From Haemonchus contortus (lineage: Eukaryota; Nematoda; Chromadorea; Rhabditida; Trichostrongylidae), in assembly GCA_000469685.2 (NCBI GenBank), contig LS997567.1, positions 9,000,374 to 9,064,373 on the forward strand: DNA of 64,000 nucleotides, written 5' to 3'. The notes below the pieces were generated by a model, which was not told the DNA's origin, ran no database searches, and saw only the letters and a list, made by a program, of their open reading frames with translations. The position numbers and the translations under genes are program-made. Below, one piece after another: positions 1 to 12,900 of this stretch. How positions within the stretch are numbered: position 1 is the first letter of the stretch; each line of letters starts with the position of its first letter.

Positions 1-2
1 AC

Positions 3-149
3 TTCTTCACGAAAGCTCTGAACGAAAGGAATGTTGATCCTCGTGTCCCTGGAGCGATTCACTGGACCACTCTGGCTCGTAACAGGGACGAATGGAGACG
101 TTACTGGCGTCCGCTCGAGGAAATCGACGATCAACGGGACGACAGGTGA
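3..149 (+). pseudogene. C-terminal end of an RTE-type non-LTR retrotransposon reverse transcriptase
   Basis: The first open frame of the window reads from the left edge to a TGA at 147-149. It ends in a basic, Trp-rich tail containing [19 protein letters not shown] and then [10 protein letters not shown]. From memory of nematode RTE-like retrotransposons, this W-T-L-A-R-x-R-x-x-W-x-x-Y-W-R-P signature is the extreme C terminus of the polyprotein downstream of the reverse transcriptase. Only 48 residues are visible, so intactness of the enzyme cannot be judged. A short A/T-rich tail follows immediately at 150-206, as expected for RTE elements with short 3' UTRs. The assignment rests on motif recognition and not on a search. 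Confidence 0.6.
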
Positions 150-206
150 TACGGGTGAATCTGGATAACCCAAAATTATCGTGAACTGTCCTTTAACTCC
201 GTTCGA
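150..206 (+). repeat. 3'-terminal motif shared with elements at 28903-29468 and 55824
   Basis: The stretch CCCAAAATTATCGTGAACTG followed by TCCTTTAA recurs at 29450 in the same orientation and, reverse-complemented, at 55824-55860. Here it directly follows the RTE stop codon. It is either the RTE 3' end reused by non-autonomous partners or an adjoining element terminus. Confidence 0.5.
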
Positions 207-209
207 CAG

Positions 210-995
210 CTTCATCGGGTATTTACCATAATGCTTGAGAGTAACATCATCGACCACATTCCAACTTATAGCAACAGCTCTGTTACAGGATTGTTTTCGT
301 GAGCTTTTCACGAGGTTTGTATACTAGCTTTAGCCTTTTCGCCAAAACGTCAGCCTAAAAAAGCTAGTATATAGACCTCGTAAAGAGTTCAAGAAAACAA
401 CCCAGTAACAAAGTAATTATGCCGAGATTCATAGAAAGCCACACGTGGAATTTTATCAACAGCCACCATTCGCTTCACGAAAGGGTGGTCTCCATCACGT
501 TTGAAGCTCGCTCAACTTACGTGGCTCCTGAACATCTAGCTCTGTTACTGGTCCGAAACACTCGAACTTTTCATTAAGCATTTCCAAGGATGCGTTGCTC
601 TCCCCAGTAAGTTCTTACACGGTTGCATGGAGATTGGCTTCGGGTAATGCCATCAAAAGACCATCATCCTTGCCTACTGGTCAGCCCATCTTAAAGTGAA
701 AGTGCTGGAACGAAAAGTTGTGAGCTAACTTCCACACGTGTTCTGTGATGAGACTTTGCCAGCTTATGTTTCACGTACATCATGGAAAACACCAGCAACT
801 CTTTAGCCATAATAGAGAAAAAAGTGAAATGTGCCGAAACTGCTATATCCGACATGTTTAGATCGAAGCTAAATTAACAAATGGGGATAAAATTTGATCA
901 GCTTCCTCAAAAAAGTACAAATATATGCCTGTAATATATATTAAATGAAAAAACGTTCAGAACCGTTTTGAAAATCCACTTTCCGACCAATCCAA
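210..995. other. No gene seen; one imperfect hairpin
   Basis: No open frame or recognisable repeat element was found. The only structure noted is an imperfect inverted repeat, ACGAGGT..ATACTAGCTT near 310-331 against AAGCTAGTAT..ACCTCG near 361-380, separated by roughly 30 bp. Confidence 0.4.
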
Positions 996-2375
996 ATGTA
1001 TGTATGTATGTATGTATGTATGTATGTATGTATGTATGTATGTATGTATGTATGTATGTATGTATGTATGTATGTATGTATGTATGTATGTATGTATGTA
1101 TGTATGTATGTATGTATGTATGTATGTATGTATGTATGTATGTATGTATGTATGTATGTATGTATGTATGTATGTATGTATGTATGTATGTATGTATGTA
1201 TGTATGTATGTATGTATGTATGTATGTATGTATGTATGTATGTATGTATGTATGTATGTATGTATGTATGTATGTATGTATGTATGTATGTATGTATGTA
1301 TGTATGTATGTATGTATGTATGTATGTATGTATGTATGTATGTATGTATGTATGTATGTATGTATGTATGTATGTATGTATGTATGTATGTATGTATGTA
1401 TGTATGTATGTATGTATGTATGTATGTATGTATGTATGTATGTATGTATGTATGTATGTATGTATGTATGTATGTATGTATGTATGTATGTATGTATGTA
1501 TGTATGTATGTATGTATGTATGTATGTATGTATGTATGTATGTATGTATGTATGTATGTATGTATGTATGTATGTATGTATGTATGTATGTATGTATGTA
1601 TGTATGTATGTATGTATGTATGTATGTATGTATGTATGTATGTATGTATGTATGTATGTATGTATGTATGTATGTATGTATGTATGTATGTATGTATGTA
1701 TGTATGTATGTATGTATGTATGTATGTATGTATGTATGTATGTATGTATGTATGTATGTATGTATGTATGTATGTATGTATGTATGTATGTATGTATGTA
1801 TGTATGTATGTATGTATGTATGTATGTATGTATGTATGTATGTATGTATGTATGTATGTATGTATGTATGTATGTATGTATGTATGTATGTATGTATGTA
1901 TGTATGTATGTATGTATGTATGTATGTATGTATGTATGTATGTATGTATGTATGTATGTATGTATGTATGTATGTATGTATGTATGTATGTATGTATGTA
2001 TGTATGTATGTATGTATGTATGTATGTATGTATGTATGTATGTATGTATGTATTGTATGTATGTATGTATGTATGTATGTATGTATGTATGTATGTATGT
2101 ATGTATGTATGTATGTATGTATGTATGTATGTATGTATGTATGTATGTATGTATGTATGTATGTATGTATGTATGTATGTATGTATGTATGTATGTATGT
2201 ATGTATGTATGTATGTATGTATGTATGTATGTATGTATGTATGTATGTATGTATGTATGTATGTATGTATGTATGTATGTATGTATGTATGTATGTATGT
2301 ATGTATTGTATGTATGTATGTATGTATGTATGTATGTATGTATGTATGTATGTATGTATGTTGTATGTATGTATG

Positions 2376-2406
<31 letters not shown>

Positions 2407-3057
2407 TGTATGTATGTATGTATGTATGTATGTATGTATGTATGTATGTATGTATGTATGTATGTATGTATGTATGTATGTATGTATGTATGTATGTATG
2501 TATGTATGTATGTATGTATGTATGTATGTATGTATGTATGTATGTATGTATGTATGTATGTATGTATGTATGTATGTATGTATGTATGTATGTATGTATG
2601 TATGTATGTATGTATGTATGTATGTATGTATGTATGTATGTATGTATGTATGTATGTATGTATGTATGTATGTATGTATGTATGTATGTATGTATGTATG
2701 TATGTATGTATGTATGTATGTATGTATGTATGTATGTATGTATGTATGTATGTATGTATGTATGTATGTATGTATGTATGTATGTATGTATGTATGTATG
2801 TATGTATGTATGTATGTATGTATGTATGTATGTATGTATGTATGTATGTATGTATGTATGTATGTATGTATGTATGTATGTATGTATGTATGTATGTATG
2901 TATGTATGTATGTATGTATGTATGTATGTATGTATGTATGTATGTATGTATGTATGTATGTATGTATGTATGTATGTATGTATGTATGTATGTATGTATG
3001 TATGTATGTATGTATGTATGTATGTATGTATGTATGTATGTATGTATGTATGTATGT
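996..3057 (+). repeat. (TATG)n microsatellite, about 2.06 kb
   Basis: A tetranucleotide array of about 515 units. It is pure from 996 to about 2050 and from about 2410 to 3057. Between these are four single-base interruptions near 2053, 2306, 2362 and 2405, so the imperfections are confined to a central 360-bp zone. All frames on both strands lack stops because the 12-nt period encodes Tyr-Val-Cys-Met or His-Thr-Tyr-Ile. The right flank (3062-3098) resembles the segment after the microsatellite in the Helitron-like copies at 46203 and 47076, so the array probably belongs to that family. Confidence 0.97.
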
Positions 3058-3300
3058 TAGTATGTCACACAATCCGGTTTTACCTGAAAAAACACCTTTC
3101 CTTACTATATATAATCCACTCCTATGCCCAACCCATCCCAAAATTGACCCGGAATTCGGCAGGTGGTTTCCCAAGGTAATATCGATTTCCGTACAAACAA
3201 ACAAACAGGACAGATACGAGCACTTTTTATATAGTGAGAACTTTTAGTACATCTGGCTATAGCATGCCTACTAACTGGTGGCAACAAGACGCCATGTTAT
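3058..3300 (+). repeat. Helitron-like flank with a second terminus-like TCCTTACTATATATAA motif
   Basis: After the array the sequence reads AATCCGGTTTTACCTGAAAA, matching the post-microsatellite segment at 46270 and 47155. A new TCCTTACTATATATAA start then appears at 3099, like those at 46203 and 47076, although preceded here by T and not A. The GACCCGG segment near 3148 resembles 20060-20075. Confidence 0.4.
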
Positions 3301-3529
3301 GCTGTAGCCTTTTTTTTATTTTTCAATTTTGTTCGTAGCGTTGTTCTTGTACTCGAGAAGCTTCTACTCGTTTCGGGTGTGGGAACTTCTGTACAATCGG
3401 GATGAGGATCTGTACGGTTGAGATCTTCTCACATTAGGTGCGAAGTGACCCTAACCATATATAACATTCTTTTGATAGCGTGCCTCTCAATAGAGTTTAT
3501 GATCTTTATAACTACCGCCTTCTCGAACA

Positions 3530-4400
3530 CTTATGAATTTTGCTCTTAGCCCCACCCATCCAGTGCAAACGGTGCCCACTCGGGGATCTGAGACAACTTC
3601 TTCGAAAGCCTCCACACTTTTCCAGACTGTGAAGCGTTTCGAACAGAGTTATGAATTTCTGATCTTGCCCCGCCCACCTTTGTGCAAATACCGCCTACTT
3701 GGGAGATTTTACCTTATTCCTACAGTAGCCTATAGCCATCTTTATTTGCATTCTAAAACGTTTTTGAGTAGATCCATGAAATTTTGATCTTAGCCTCGCC
3801 CAACTCAGTGCTAACCCAACCCTTTTTCAGAATTCGCCTACATTTCTTCTATAATCTCCAAACACTGTTCCCACCCTGTAGAACGTTTTCAAACAGAGCT
3901 ATAAATTTTTGATCTCAGCCCCGCCCACTTTGGACGTTTGACCACATTTCTCCGCTGACCTCTGACCACTTTTTCCGCGTTCTAGAATGTTTTCTTGCCA
4001 AAGTTATATATAGTCAAGAAACTTTCTTTCATTCAAGTGCACGCCCCATCGTAAGCGGAGCTTGGCTTTGCCTAGCACGTATGAGGCTTTGGTCGCTACT
4101 TTTTTTGACCTACGCGCCTTCGTTGAATCGAGCTATTAGTGCATTTGAAACCTTTGAAGACGCTCCGCCCACAGCAGGTGGATCTCCTTCGTCTAGTTTG
4201 TTGACCCGATACACACTCCATTTTTTGTGTCTGGTATTTTTTGAAGCCAAGATAAGATATTTGGCTCATGCCACCGCCAATTTCGGCTTTTGCTACGCCA
4301 TCCGCGGGTGGAACTCCGCAGAGCTCATAAGTGCTCTGTTGATCTTGTCTCATGATCCACTCATCCCAAAGTTGTTCCGACCTCTAAAGATGTTTCCCAG
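3530..4400 (-). repeat. Helitron-like element body, reverse orientation, with GC-rich minisatellite
   Basis: Degenerate repeats of roughly 120 bp carrying CCCGCCCAC and ATGAATTTTGATC-type blocks occupy about 3530-4010. The part at about 4085-4390 is the reverse complement of the segment after the microsatellite at 46300-46400, sharing AGAGGTCGG and GAGCTCTGCGGAG. It is interrupted at TTAA by the small piggyBac-like element at 4401-4655, and the same element resumes on the other side in the CATA array. No protein is encoded. Confidence 0.6.
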
Positions 4401-4655
4401 TTAAGCCTCTGGCGGCAATGCGGATTTCGACGTGACGCGCCACTAGGACCACGCTCCCCTACTTTCGCCCACGACTGGCAACCACCGGTAAGTGGTACTG
4501 TCCCAGGAGAAAACTCTTTCACTGTCTCACTGAATTTCGCAATTGGCATGAAACAAGTAAGTATGGTGGCATCCGAAATTGGGTGCCAATCTCCCATGCG
4601 CCACTCATAGAGGCAAAAACCGGTGGGTGGGGTGCCATTGTCGTCAAAGGGTTAA
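4401..4655. mobile_element. piggyBac-like MITE copy P1 with TTAA target duplication
   Basis: A 247-bp element lies between TTAA at 4401-4404 and TTAA at 4652-4655. Its right end is CATTGTCGTCAAAGGG; the left end is a diverged GCCTCTGGCGGCAATG. It shares interior blocks (GACGTGACGCGCC, GGTGGGTG, GGGTGCCA) with the copies at 7768-8013 and 41027-41681. TTAA duplication plus a CCC-start terminus is diagnostic of the piggyBac superfamily. It interrupts a reverse-oriented Helitron-like element: flanking sequence on both sides aligns to one uninterrupted segment at 46270-46310. Confidence 0.8.
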
Positions 4656-4672
4656 AACCGAATTTTGCGGCA

Positions 4673-5865
4673 CACATACAAACAAACAAACGAACAAACA
4701 CATACATACATAAATACATACATACATAAATACATACATACATAACATACGTACATACATAACATACAATACATACATACAATACATACATACATACATA
4801 CATACATACATACATACATACATACATACATACATACATACATACATACATACATACATACATACATACATACATACATACATACATACATACATACATA
4901 CATACATACATACATACATACATACATACATACATACATACATACATACATACATACATACATACATACATACATACATACATACATACATACATACATA
5001 CATACATACATACATACATACATACATACATACATACATACATACATACATACATACATACATACATACATACATACATACATACATACATACATACATA
5101 CATACATACATACATACATACATACATACATACATACATACATACATACATACATACATACATACATACATACATACATACATACATACATACATACATA
5201 CATACATACATACATACATACATACATACATACATACATACATACATACATACATACATACATACATACATACATACATACATACATACATACATACATA
5301 CATACATACATACATACATACATACATACATACATACATACATACATACATACATACATACATACATACATACATACATACATACATACATACATACATA
5401 CATACATACATACATACATACATACATACATACATACATACATACATACATACATACATACATACATACATACATACATACATACATACATACATACATA
5501 CATACATACATACATACATACATACATACATACATACATACATACATACATACATACATACATACATACATACATACATACATACATACATACATACATA
5601 CATACATACATACATACATACATACATACATACATACATACATACATACATACATACATACATACATACATACATACATACATACATACATACATACATA
5701 CATACATACATACATACATACATACATACATACATACATACATACATACATACATACATACATACATACATACATACATACATACATACATACATACATA
5801 CATACATACATACATACATACATACATACATACATACATACATACATACATACATACATACATAC
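4673..5865 (-). repeat. (CATA)n microsatellite, about 1.2 kb
   Basis: Inverse orientation of the TATG arrays. It is degenerate from 4673 to about 4785 (AAAC, AATA and GTA variants) and then essentially pure for about 1.08 kb to 5865. On the minus strand it reads TATG and then a CGCAAAATTCGGTTTT segment, as in the other Helitron-like copies. The open frames through it are artefacts. Confidence 0.97.
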
Positions 5866-6056
5866 GCGGCAAATTGAGCGGCGAAGTTCGTGACGATTTG
5901 TACGACTGTGGCGCCAATTTTCGGGGCACAAACTCGAAGTAGTGTAGTTTAGTAGGGTCAGTTAATCCTCCTAATCTACTCTATTTCAAATTTGGGATCC
6001 AAAGATAGGCGCCAAAGTTGTTCGAATCATTACGAACTTCGCCGCGCAATTGCCGC
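5866..6056. repeat. 50-bp inverted repeat beside the CATA array
   Basis: Left arm 5866-5915 (GCGGCAAATTGAGCGGCGAA to GGCGCC) pairs with right arm 6009-6056 (GGCGCCAAAG to CGCCGCGCAATTGCCGC) with scattered mismatches and a spacer of about 93 bp. A short degenerate CATACA/CAGA run follows at about 6090-6145. It may be a terminal structure of the microsatellite-bearing element or an insertion within it. Confidence 0.55.
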
Positions 6057-6180
6057 CCGCATCCTCGCACGCACGTTCATACTCATACCCTATACAGACA
6101 CACATACATACAGACATACACACAGACATACAGACATACATACAGTCGTGGACTTAGCACCCTGGACAGGGAGAATTCCC

Positions 6181-6415
6181 CTGCGAGAATAGGGGATGGA
6201 TGGGAGCCGCTCCTCTCTGAGCTCTCGCCAAGGTTCGCCAAGGAAAGGTCGCAGAGGCCAGCGCCATGATTGTTTAGGGCTGTCGATATTTCACTTGTTT
6301 ACGGGGAAAACTCTGACTCAAAACAATGGAAAAAGCCATTTAACCTTGGCGCCCTTCGCAAACATTTCCTTGTGCATCACATGATCCTCCCTTTCCGCAG
6401 CCTGGGCATTATGCA
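6181..6415 (+). repeat. Fragment of repeat family R (3'-terminal part)
   Basis: Diverged match to the end of family R copies: the GAGCTCTCGCCAAGG, GGCTGTCGAT and CGCCCTTCGCAAACATTTCC blocks and the closing GGGC-TTATGCATAC terminus appear in the same order as at 40540-40749. From 6416 to 6983 I see nothing further I can assign. Confidence 0.55.
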
Positions 6416-6983
6416 TACTGCCCACTATGACTATGGAAATAAGGCTGGAGTGGTGGCTATTTTGAGAAAATGTGATCTTAGGGCGCGACAATCAGTCACA
6501 GAAACGAAAATTCAATATGACGCGTTATTCATACAAGAATTTACCGTAAAATAAATTGCACTGAACGCGGAATTTCATAAGCGGGACATTTTCTTTCACC
6601 CGGTACACATACGATGCGTCAAAAAGGGACGTTGGGCAGGCTAACTTAGGGTTTAGCACTGCACCGCGCGCATTTGTTCGAGTCAGGACCAATAGCGGGG
6701 TAATGCGCCGCACCCGCGGTGCACACGTGGCACGCACAAGGCAATTGACCATGATTCGCTTCCATACCTTTTGACGGCTAAAGTGAATGGCAATGCATGT
6801 GTACAGCTGCACGGTTGCCCTGTGTACGAATTTCCACTACATGCTCGCAATAAGCTGCAACCTTGTTCCCAGGAAAACGATGTTCTCTGGTCTGATGAAT
6901 CGTACTTATCATAGGTTCCTCAGTAAAATTGCTCCAGCAAACGATACGATAGTTGAGAAAGCATCTTTATCAAAAAGAGATAC

Positions 6984-9900
6984 CTTTTGGAGCAGTCTGT
7001 GATTAGGAAAAAGGCTGCACGTATGACCATCAGGGCCCATGCCAAGAAAAAGAATATCGAATCTCGGTAAACGTCCTATTTGTTCTGGGCACAACGCCGA
7101 GCGAAGTGTTGCCTCGTATTGCAATGCAGTTTTCGATGCTACAATGTCGTTAGATCGTATGGATATGGTGAAAGCAAGAAGAAAACAACACAAACCAGTT
7201 TCTGAAATTTCAATGGGTACAATGTACTGGTGACATTCAGGTGGGAGATTAGCCAGATATTGACCATAATTGCTGTCTGGATCCGTAGTTGGAACAATGC
7301 GTTCGTCCACCTTAAAAAAAATTATTTTCAATTGAACGATAGGAAAAAATGACTAGTGTGATTGTAATGAAATTAGAGCCTGTAAAATAATCGAGCGAAC
7401 AAAAGGTTTCCTTCAACCAATATCACGACCCACTGATTGGTAAAATTGAGCGAAATACACTTAGTTAGGTCGCGCCAACATGTAACGAATTTTGGTTCCC
7501 CCATTAAGCAGACTCCTCTGTTTTTGAAGAAATGATCGGTCCTTTGTTTTCAATACTACAATTGAGATGTAATTCTTTCATAACCTTTTCCCCAAAATAC
7601 AACGCACAATGTGGGCAGGAAGTCACAACCTCAAATACTGAAAAAAAACAGTGAGATGGCGCTCTCAGATGACTGGGTGCTATCACGATTAGCCCAAGCC
7701 CTTCCTTACCTGTTGAATGACCCCACAAAAGATCTAGCAAACTCATCCAGATCAGTAACTTTTGTCTTTAACCCTTTGACGACTATGCTTATTTCGACGT
7801 GACGCGCCCAAGGAACCACGCTCCCCTCCTTTCGCGCGCAACTGGCACCCACCAGTGGGTGACAATTTCCCACGAAAAAACTCTTTCACTGGCCTACTGA
7901 ATTTCGCAATTGGTATGAAACAAGTGAGTATGATGGCACCCAAAATTGGGTGCCAATGTCCCATGCGCCAGTGGCACCCACCGGTGGGTGCCATTGTCGT
8001 CAACTTGATTTAACTTCTCGTCGCAATTGAACGGCCCTCAAGTAGAAAAGTATTCAAACAGAAAAAAGGAAAAAGTGATGAATTTTCAGGTTGTGGAAGA
8101 AATTACTGGCGAAATGTCTTAAAGTGAAACAATCATCATTCGACTTGGAAGTTTTCGCCGCGATGTATCGGATTACTCCCATTTAAAAATCATAGATAAT
8201 GCCAAAGAGAAGATCCTCGTTAGTCTATCAAGTGTTGTTCAGAGATTCTAAGCCTGAGTGCGAAAGGTTCAAAGGTTTCAAAAAGGTTCAAAACTGATAA
8301 GTGCGAAACAGAAACCATTCCTTGCCTAAATCTAAATAATTTTCTGGAACCGGGAATACCTTTTCTATCGCACCTAGTCAAGCTCACCTCGCACCTAGGC
8401 GCGAAGTGACCTCAATTAGGTGCGAAGACTGCGCTATAATTATGCTACCCGCACTCGCTATTAATCGAGTTAAAATTTGTTAACTAAAGAGGATAATGTC
8501 AGTTTAAAAGAGTCTATTTAAAGTCTATTTAAAAAACAATATCAATTCCAACGGTCTTGAGAGTTTTATTTCCATGCATAGTTAATAAATTCAATATATT
8601 TCATTCCAAGTTCTGGAAATGGGTAAAATAGTTCAGCTCACTCTTTTTCGGTATTTTCGCCTATTTGTGATATCAAACAATCTTCGCATAAGCGAAGTAA
8701 TTCTCTAGAGTTGTTTGATATTGGGGCTACTCTTCATTGATAGGTCATTGAATGCCCTACGGCTCACCATTCAAGCGATTTCACAGTTTTTACGGCATAT
8801 AGCAAGTCTTCAGGCTAAACTCAGCACCTTCAAGAGAGGCCATCGAGGACAATTTAACCAGGCGGGTGAGTGCTTTAACTACCACTGCTTACTTCATAAG
8901 ACATTACCACGTATTCTAGAACCGCACTGTTTTGAAGAATTTACAGGGTGTCCTCCCGCTCCAAACAATTTAGGAGTGCGTGGTCTATATGGCCCATTTC
9001 CTCCACTGTCCGAGCTTTTCACTTTTTCTCCGGAAGCCCCAGCACTACAAAACAATTTTTCGGAAATTCTGCGTCTACACAGCCATCTCCGATGCAGCTG
9101 GATCCTGCATCACTACCTTCGCCCACACGTCCTGCACCCACACTACCTTATCCAATGCAGCTGAACTGATGGCAACCTTCTTTCTATACGTTTCCTGCAC
9201 CCGTATAGCCTTCTCCAATGCAGTTGAATTCCGACGCACAGCAATCGCTCTACGCGTTTCCTGCACCTACACAGTCTCCAATATCACAGAAAATTTAATC
9301 ACAAAATATATTGAATTTATTAATTATGCATGGAAATGAATCTCTCAAAACCGTTGGAATTGATATTGGAATTTTTCCTTTCAGAAAACTCATTTTTAAA
9401 GGGATACTCCATTTTTTTACCTGTCATTATTCTCTTTAGTTGACAAGTTTCAACTCGATTAGCAGCGAGTGCGGGCAGCACAATTATAGCGTAGACTTCG
9501 CATTTAATTAATCGACGGCCATGCAGTCCACATGTGGACTACAGGTATTTTTTGTTTTACTCATCTAAATTTCTACTTTCTATCAGTTTTTCTTCTCAAA
9601 ACATTACATCAGGCCTTGATAAAACTACATGCAGCATGGTCCTAGAAAACCTTCTAATTTTGCAATTGTAAAGGTGTTTCTTCGAAGGAGTACATTACTT
9701 TGATTTTTTTCATTCGTTGAACAACTTCAAAAAATGAGATTTCAAAAATACGGTCGTCATCAGCATTTCCCAATTCAAAGCTTGTAAAAATTCTCCGAAA
9801 TTCCCTTCTGGTAATGATTAACCCATTGGCGACCGCGCCTTTTACATTGTCCTTACATTAACTTTTAAATTCTCTTATAACCGTAGTTGGAAATGAACAG

Positions 9901-12900
9901 TTCCTGGAGCGCAATGCCTCAAGATTCCTAGAAGACTGTGAGCTCAGATGATACTTGAAAACATGAAAAAATTACACGACCACTCGATAAAGTATATAAA
10001 TACTACAGGGGCACGATATGATGTGGCCCGCCCGCGGGCCCTGCGATCGTCAATGGGCTAAGGTCACTTCGCGCCTAGGTGCGAGGCGAGCTTGATTAGG
10101 TGCGATCGAAAATATATTCGCACACCCCAATTTTCTGCAGCTCATCTCTATATTTGACACGGAAAGAATTTTTTGGTTGAAAAAATTCATTTCCAAATCA
10201 TGCTGATTGCAAACACACCATCAGCACATCGCGCTTCAAGCTACTTCGACTAGTGATCTTCCGGAAGGAATCAAAAATGAAAACTCCAGAGATAGCGCTT
10301 TACAGAGCGCATTACGCTTCCACTGTGCACTCTATTTCCGAGAAGTGACAAGAGCTCTCGTCACCAACTAAACAGGCTGTCCTAAAAGGGCAACCCACTT
10401 GGCTCGACGAAGCTTTAAGCATTGTATATGTGTAAATGGTTACTCTCATCACAATCTTTCTAATATTTCCTTCAAAGTTATACATGGAAGTGCTTGCAAA
10501 CAGGAAGACAATAATTTCAAATTCGTATCAGAAATACAGCTAAAAATTTCATACAACTGTTCGAAATAAATAATAAAAATGGCGAAGAAATAAAAATGAA
10601 TTAATGATTTGTGATTAATGCACAGATCTGAAATTATTGCTTATACTCATCATCTCATGGTCTTTTAAGAATCGCGTGGCATTGGAAGCACCTAAGAATA
10701 GTGGGGAAGCACTGTGAACATTGATAATTTCCGAGTGGCCTTATTTTTCTTATTGTGAATCCTTTCTGCCTTACAAAATCTCCACAAACCTGCGCTCGGA
10801 GGGGATAAAATAATCACACGGTCAGCTCATACACTAGACAGCGGGAAGGACAACGACAGGAGATGAAAATCGTTGGTATTGTGGTTACTAGCTGTTAAAT
10901 AGTCATGAAATACCAATCAGCGGGAGGGTTGGGCTATTACACACTTTTTACAGTATTTTACAGGCTGAATCAGCGCCATAAAAAGAGGTCGCCAGAAATA
11001 TATCATCCCAACACCATTCACGGTTCGATGCGTGCCAGTTCCTCCACTCTAACCTTTACATTTCTGCGCCATCCTCGGCTTGGGAAAACCTCGAAAACCC
11101 TGTATACGCACAACCTTCCACAGTGCGTATGCATCCAGCACAGCAATCCTTATTTTATGATGCTTCACTTCTCCTAATATTCACCCCTGTTACTATCACT
11201 ACTTATTTTTTATAGAGATACTTCTGCTCGAATCGGACGCATCGTAGCATCTCACTTCGTTGCAGCGTCTACTTCACCAATGATATCCACATATGTCTTG
11301 TCCAACATGTTTTTTTTTTCTTCATGCGCTGAACCTTCTCATTCTTGCTTTCAACATACATCTCCAACTTTCACCTTTCGCTCACTTATGAAGGATGTGA
11401 ATAGCATAGTAAGCTTCAAGTGTAAGAATTCCATGCAGAGGTGCACATATCCCTTTTTAAAGCAGGGTTCGATAAAGAGTGAGGAGCAAAACAACGAGAA
11501 AGTCCACTACAGAACTGCTCAATACTAGTGAATACTTGACACCAATTTACTATCAAAATTGAGAGTTGAGAAAAAACTGAAAAATGAAATAAATGAGACT
11601 ACAGCAAAACAGCGTATGTCATAGTTGCACCACCTAACACGTCTGTAATCGCCAGATGTACAGAATAAGATGTAATAGGATATCAAATAATGTGCAAGGC
11701 AGTTGAAAAACTACTTCCTAGTTACTAACAGAAATAATTTCGGTTTCCTTTTTAAATCACACCACGATCGTGATGCAACATGCTCACGATAAGTGGTGTA
11801 AGTCTAGAAAGAAAAACCCGCATATTTAAAATCTCAGCTGCTCCACAGTAACAATTGCAGCAATATAAATAAATTGAAGCTTTCTTTCTTTGGAGCGGGA
11901 TTCGTTAAAAAAAAAGGAGAAGCAAAGCGACTAGAAGGTTCGCGATAACAAATGCAACACTTTACGGGACTCAATTCAGGGTAAAGGTTAAGAGTTTGTA
12001 AAAAATTTGGAAAACGAAATAAATCAGGCGTGGCCGAATGTGTAAATGAGTCGGAAAATTACTTGATAGTTGCTAAAAGAAATAATTCTGGTTCAGTCCT
12101 TAAATTACACCAGGATCATGATACAAAAGTGCTCACGATAACTGGTGTAAATCTGGAAAGAAAACCTGCTTATCTGAAGCTTCAACTGCATCACAGCAGC
12201 GAGTGCAGCAATATAAATAAAGTGGTGGTTGCATGCAGCAGTAGTATAAAATCAGAGCAATACTTGAAGAATTCAGCGGCAGAAACAAGGGGAATAAGCG
12301 CTCAGTCGAATAGTGTAGTGAATAGCAGAGTAGCGGGATACATTACCGTCGGCGCCCCAGCACGAATCCAGGGGTAGATTCATCCCCTTCCTAGGGTAGA
12401 GAGGCCTCCCCTCCCAGGGTTGGGAGTCAATGGGGTCGCGCTTCACTGAGCTCTAGCCAAGGTAAGGTCGCAGAGATAAAAGTCACATGATTATCGAGGG
12501 CTGTCGATTCTTCACCTGTTTATAGGAAAATACTTAGCTCCATTGCAACTATCTTGACACAGAACAAAGGCAAAACCCCATTGGCTGCATTCATACTAGG
12601 TGCAGCATGCTGCATCAGTCTACGAAATCTATCGATCGACAGCTCCCACTGATGACTCATCCTACGGGACGACTGTTTGAGATAATTATGCTCCTTTTTC
12701 TCTTCGCTCGCAGCAGATTTTGTTGTGATTTTCATTTTGTATCACGTCCCGTATAGGTGACCGGTCTTCCGTGCGCGAGGTGTTCGCAAGGACTCATTAT
12801 TTTTCCATTTATTTTTTACTCTTATCTCAGCATTTTGTTGTTGGAATTTTTCTAGTTAATTTTTTCTAATTTTTATATTCGAATTTTTTATTTCTATTTT

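Larger units (their letters stand above)
8357..10115. mobile_element. Foldback element FB1 with a proline-rich coding-like core
   Basis: Left arm about 8357-8600 (TCGCACCTAGTCAAGCTCAC, CTTCGCACC, CGGTCTTGAGAG) is inverted at about 9290-9510 plus 10060-10115. The right arm is interrupted by inserted DNA containing the MITE at 9822-10057. The spacer at about 8620-9285 carries three diverged copies of a block that reads PSPMQL..FPAP on the plus strand, with stops between copies. No transposase was found. Confidence 0.65.

Noticed and set aside
907..3247. Very long MYVC or TYIH open frames over the first TATG array
   Set aside because: The 4-bp repeat has no stop in any frame; the frames are a mechanical consequence of the microsatellite.
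4519..5931. 400-470-codon minus-strand frames
   Set aside because: Same artefact over the CATA array.
12030..12377. 115-codon frame in family R as a protein gene
   Set aside because: Only partly conserved in the copy at 32304 and broken by stops in the copy at about 40200.
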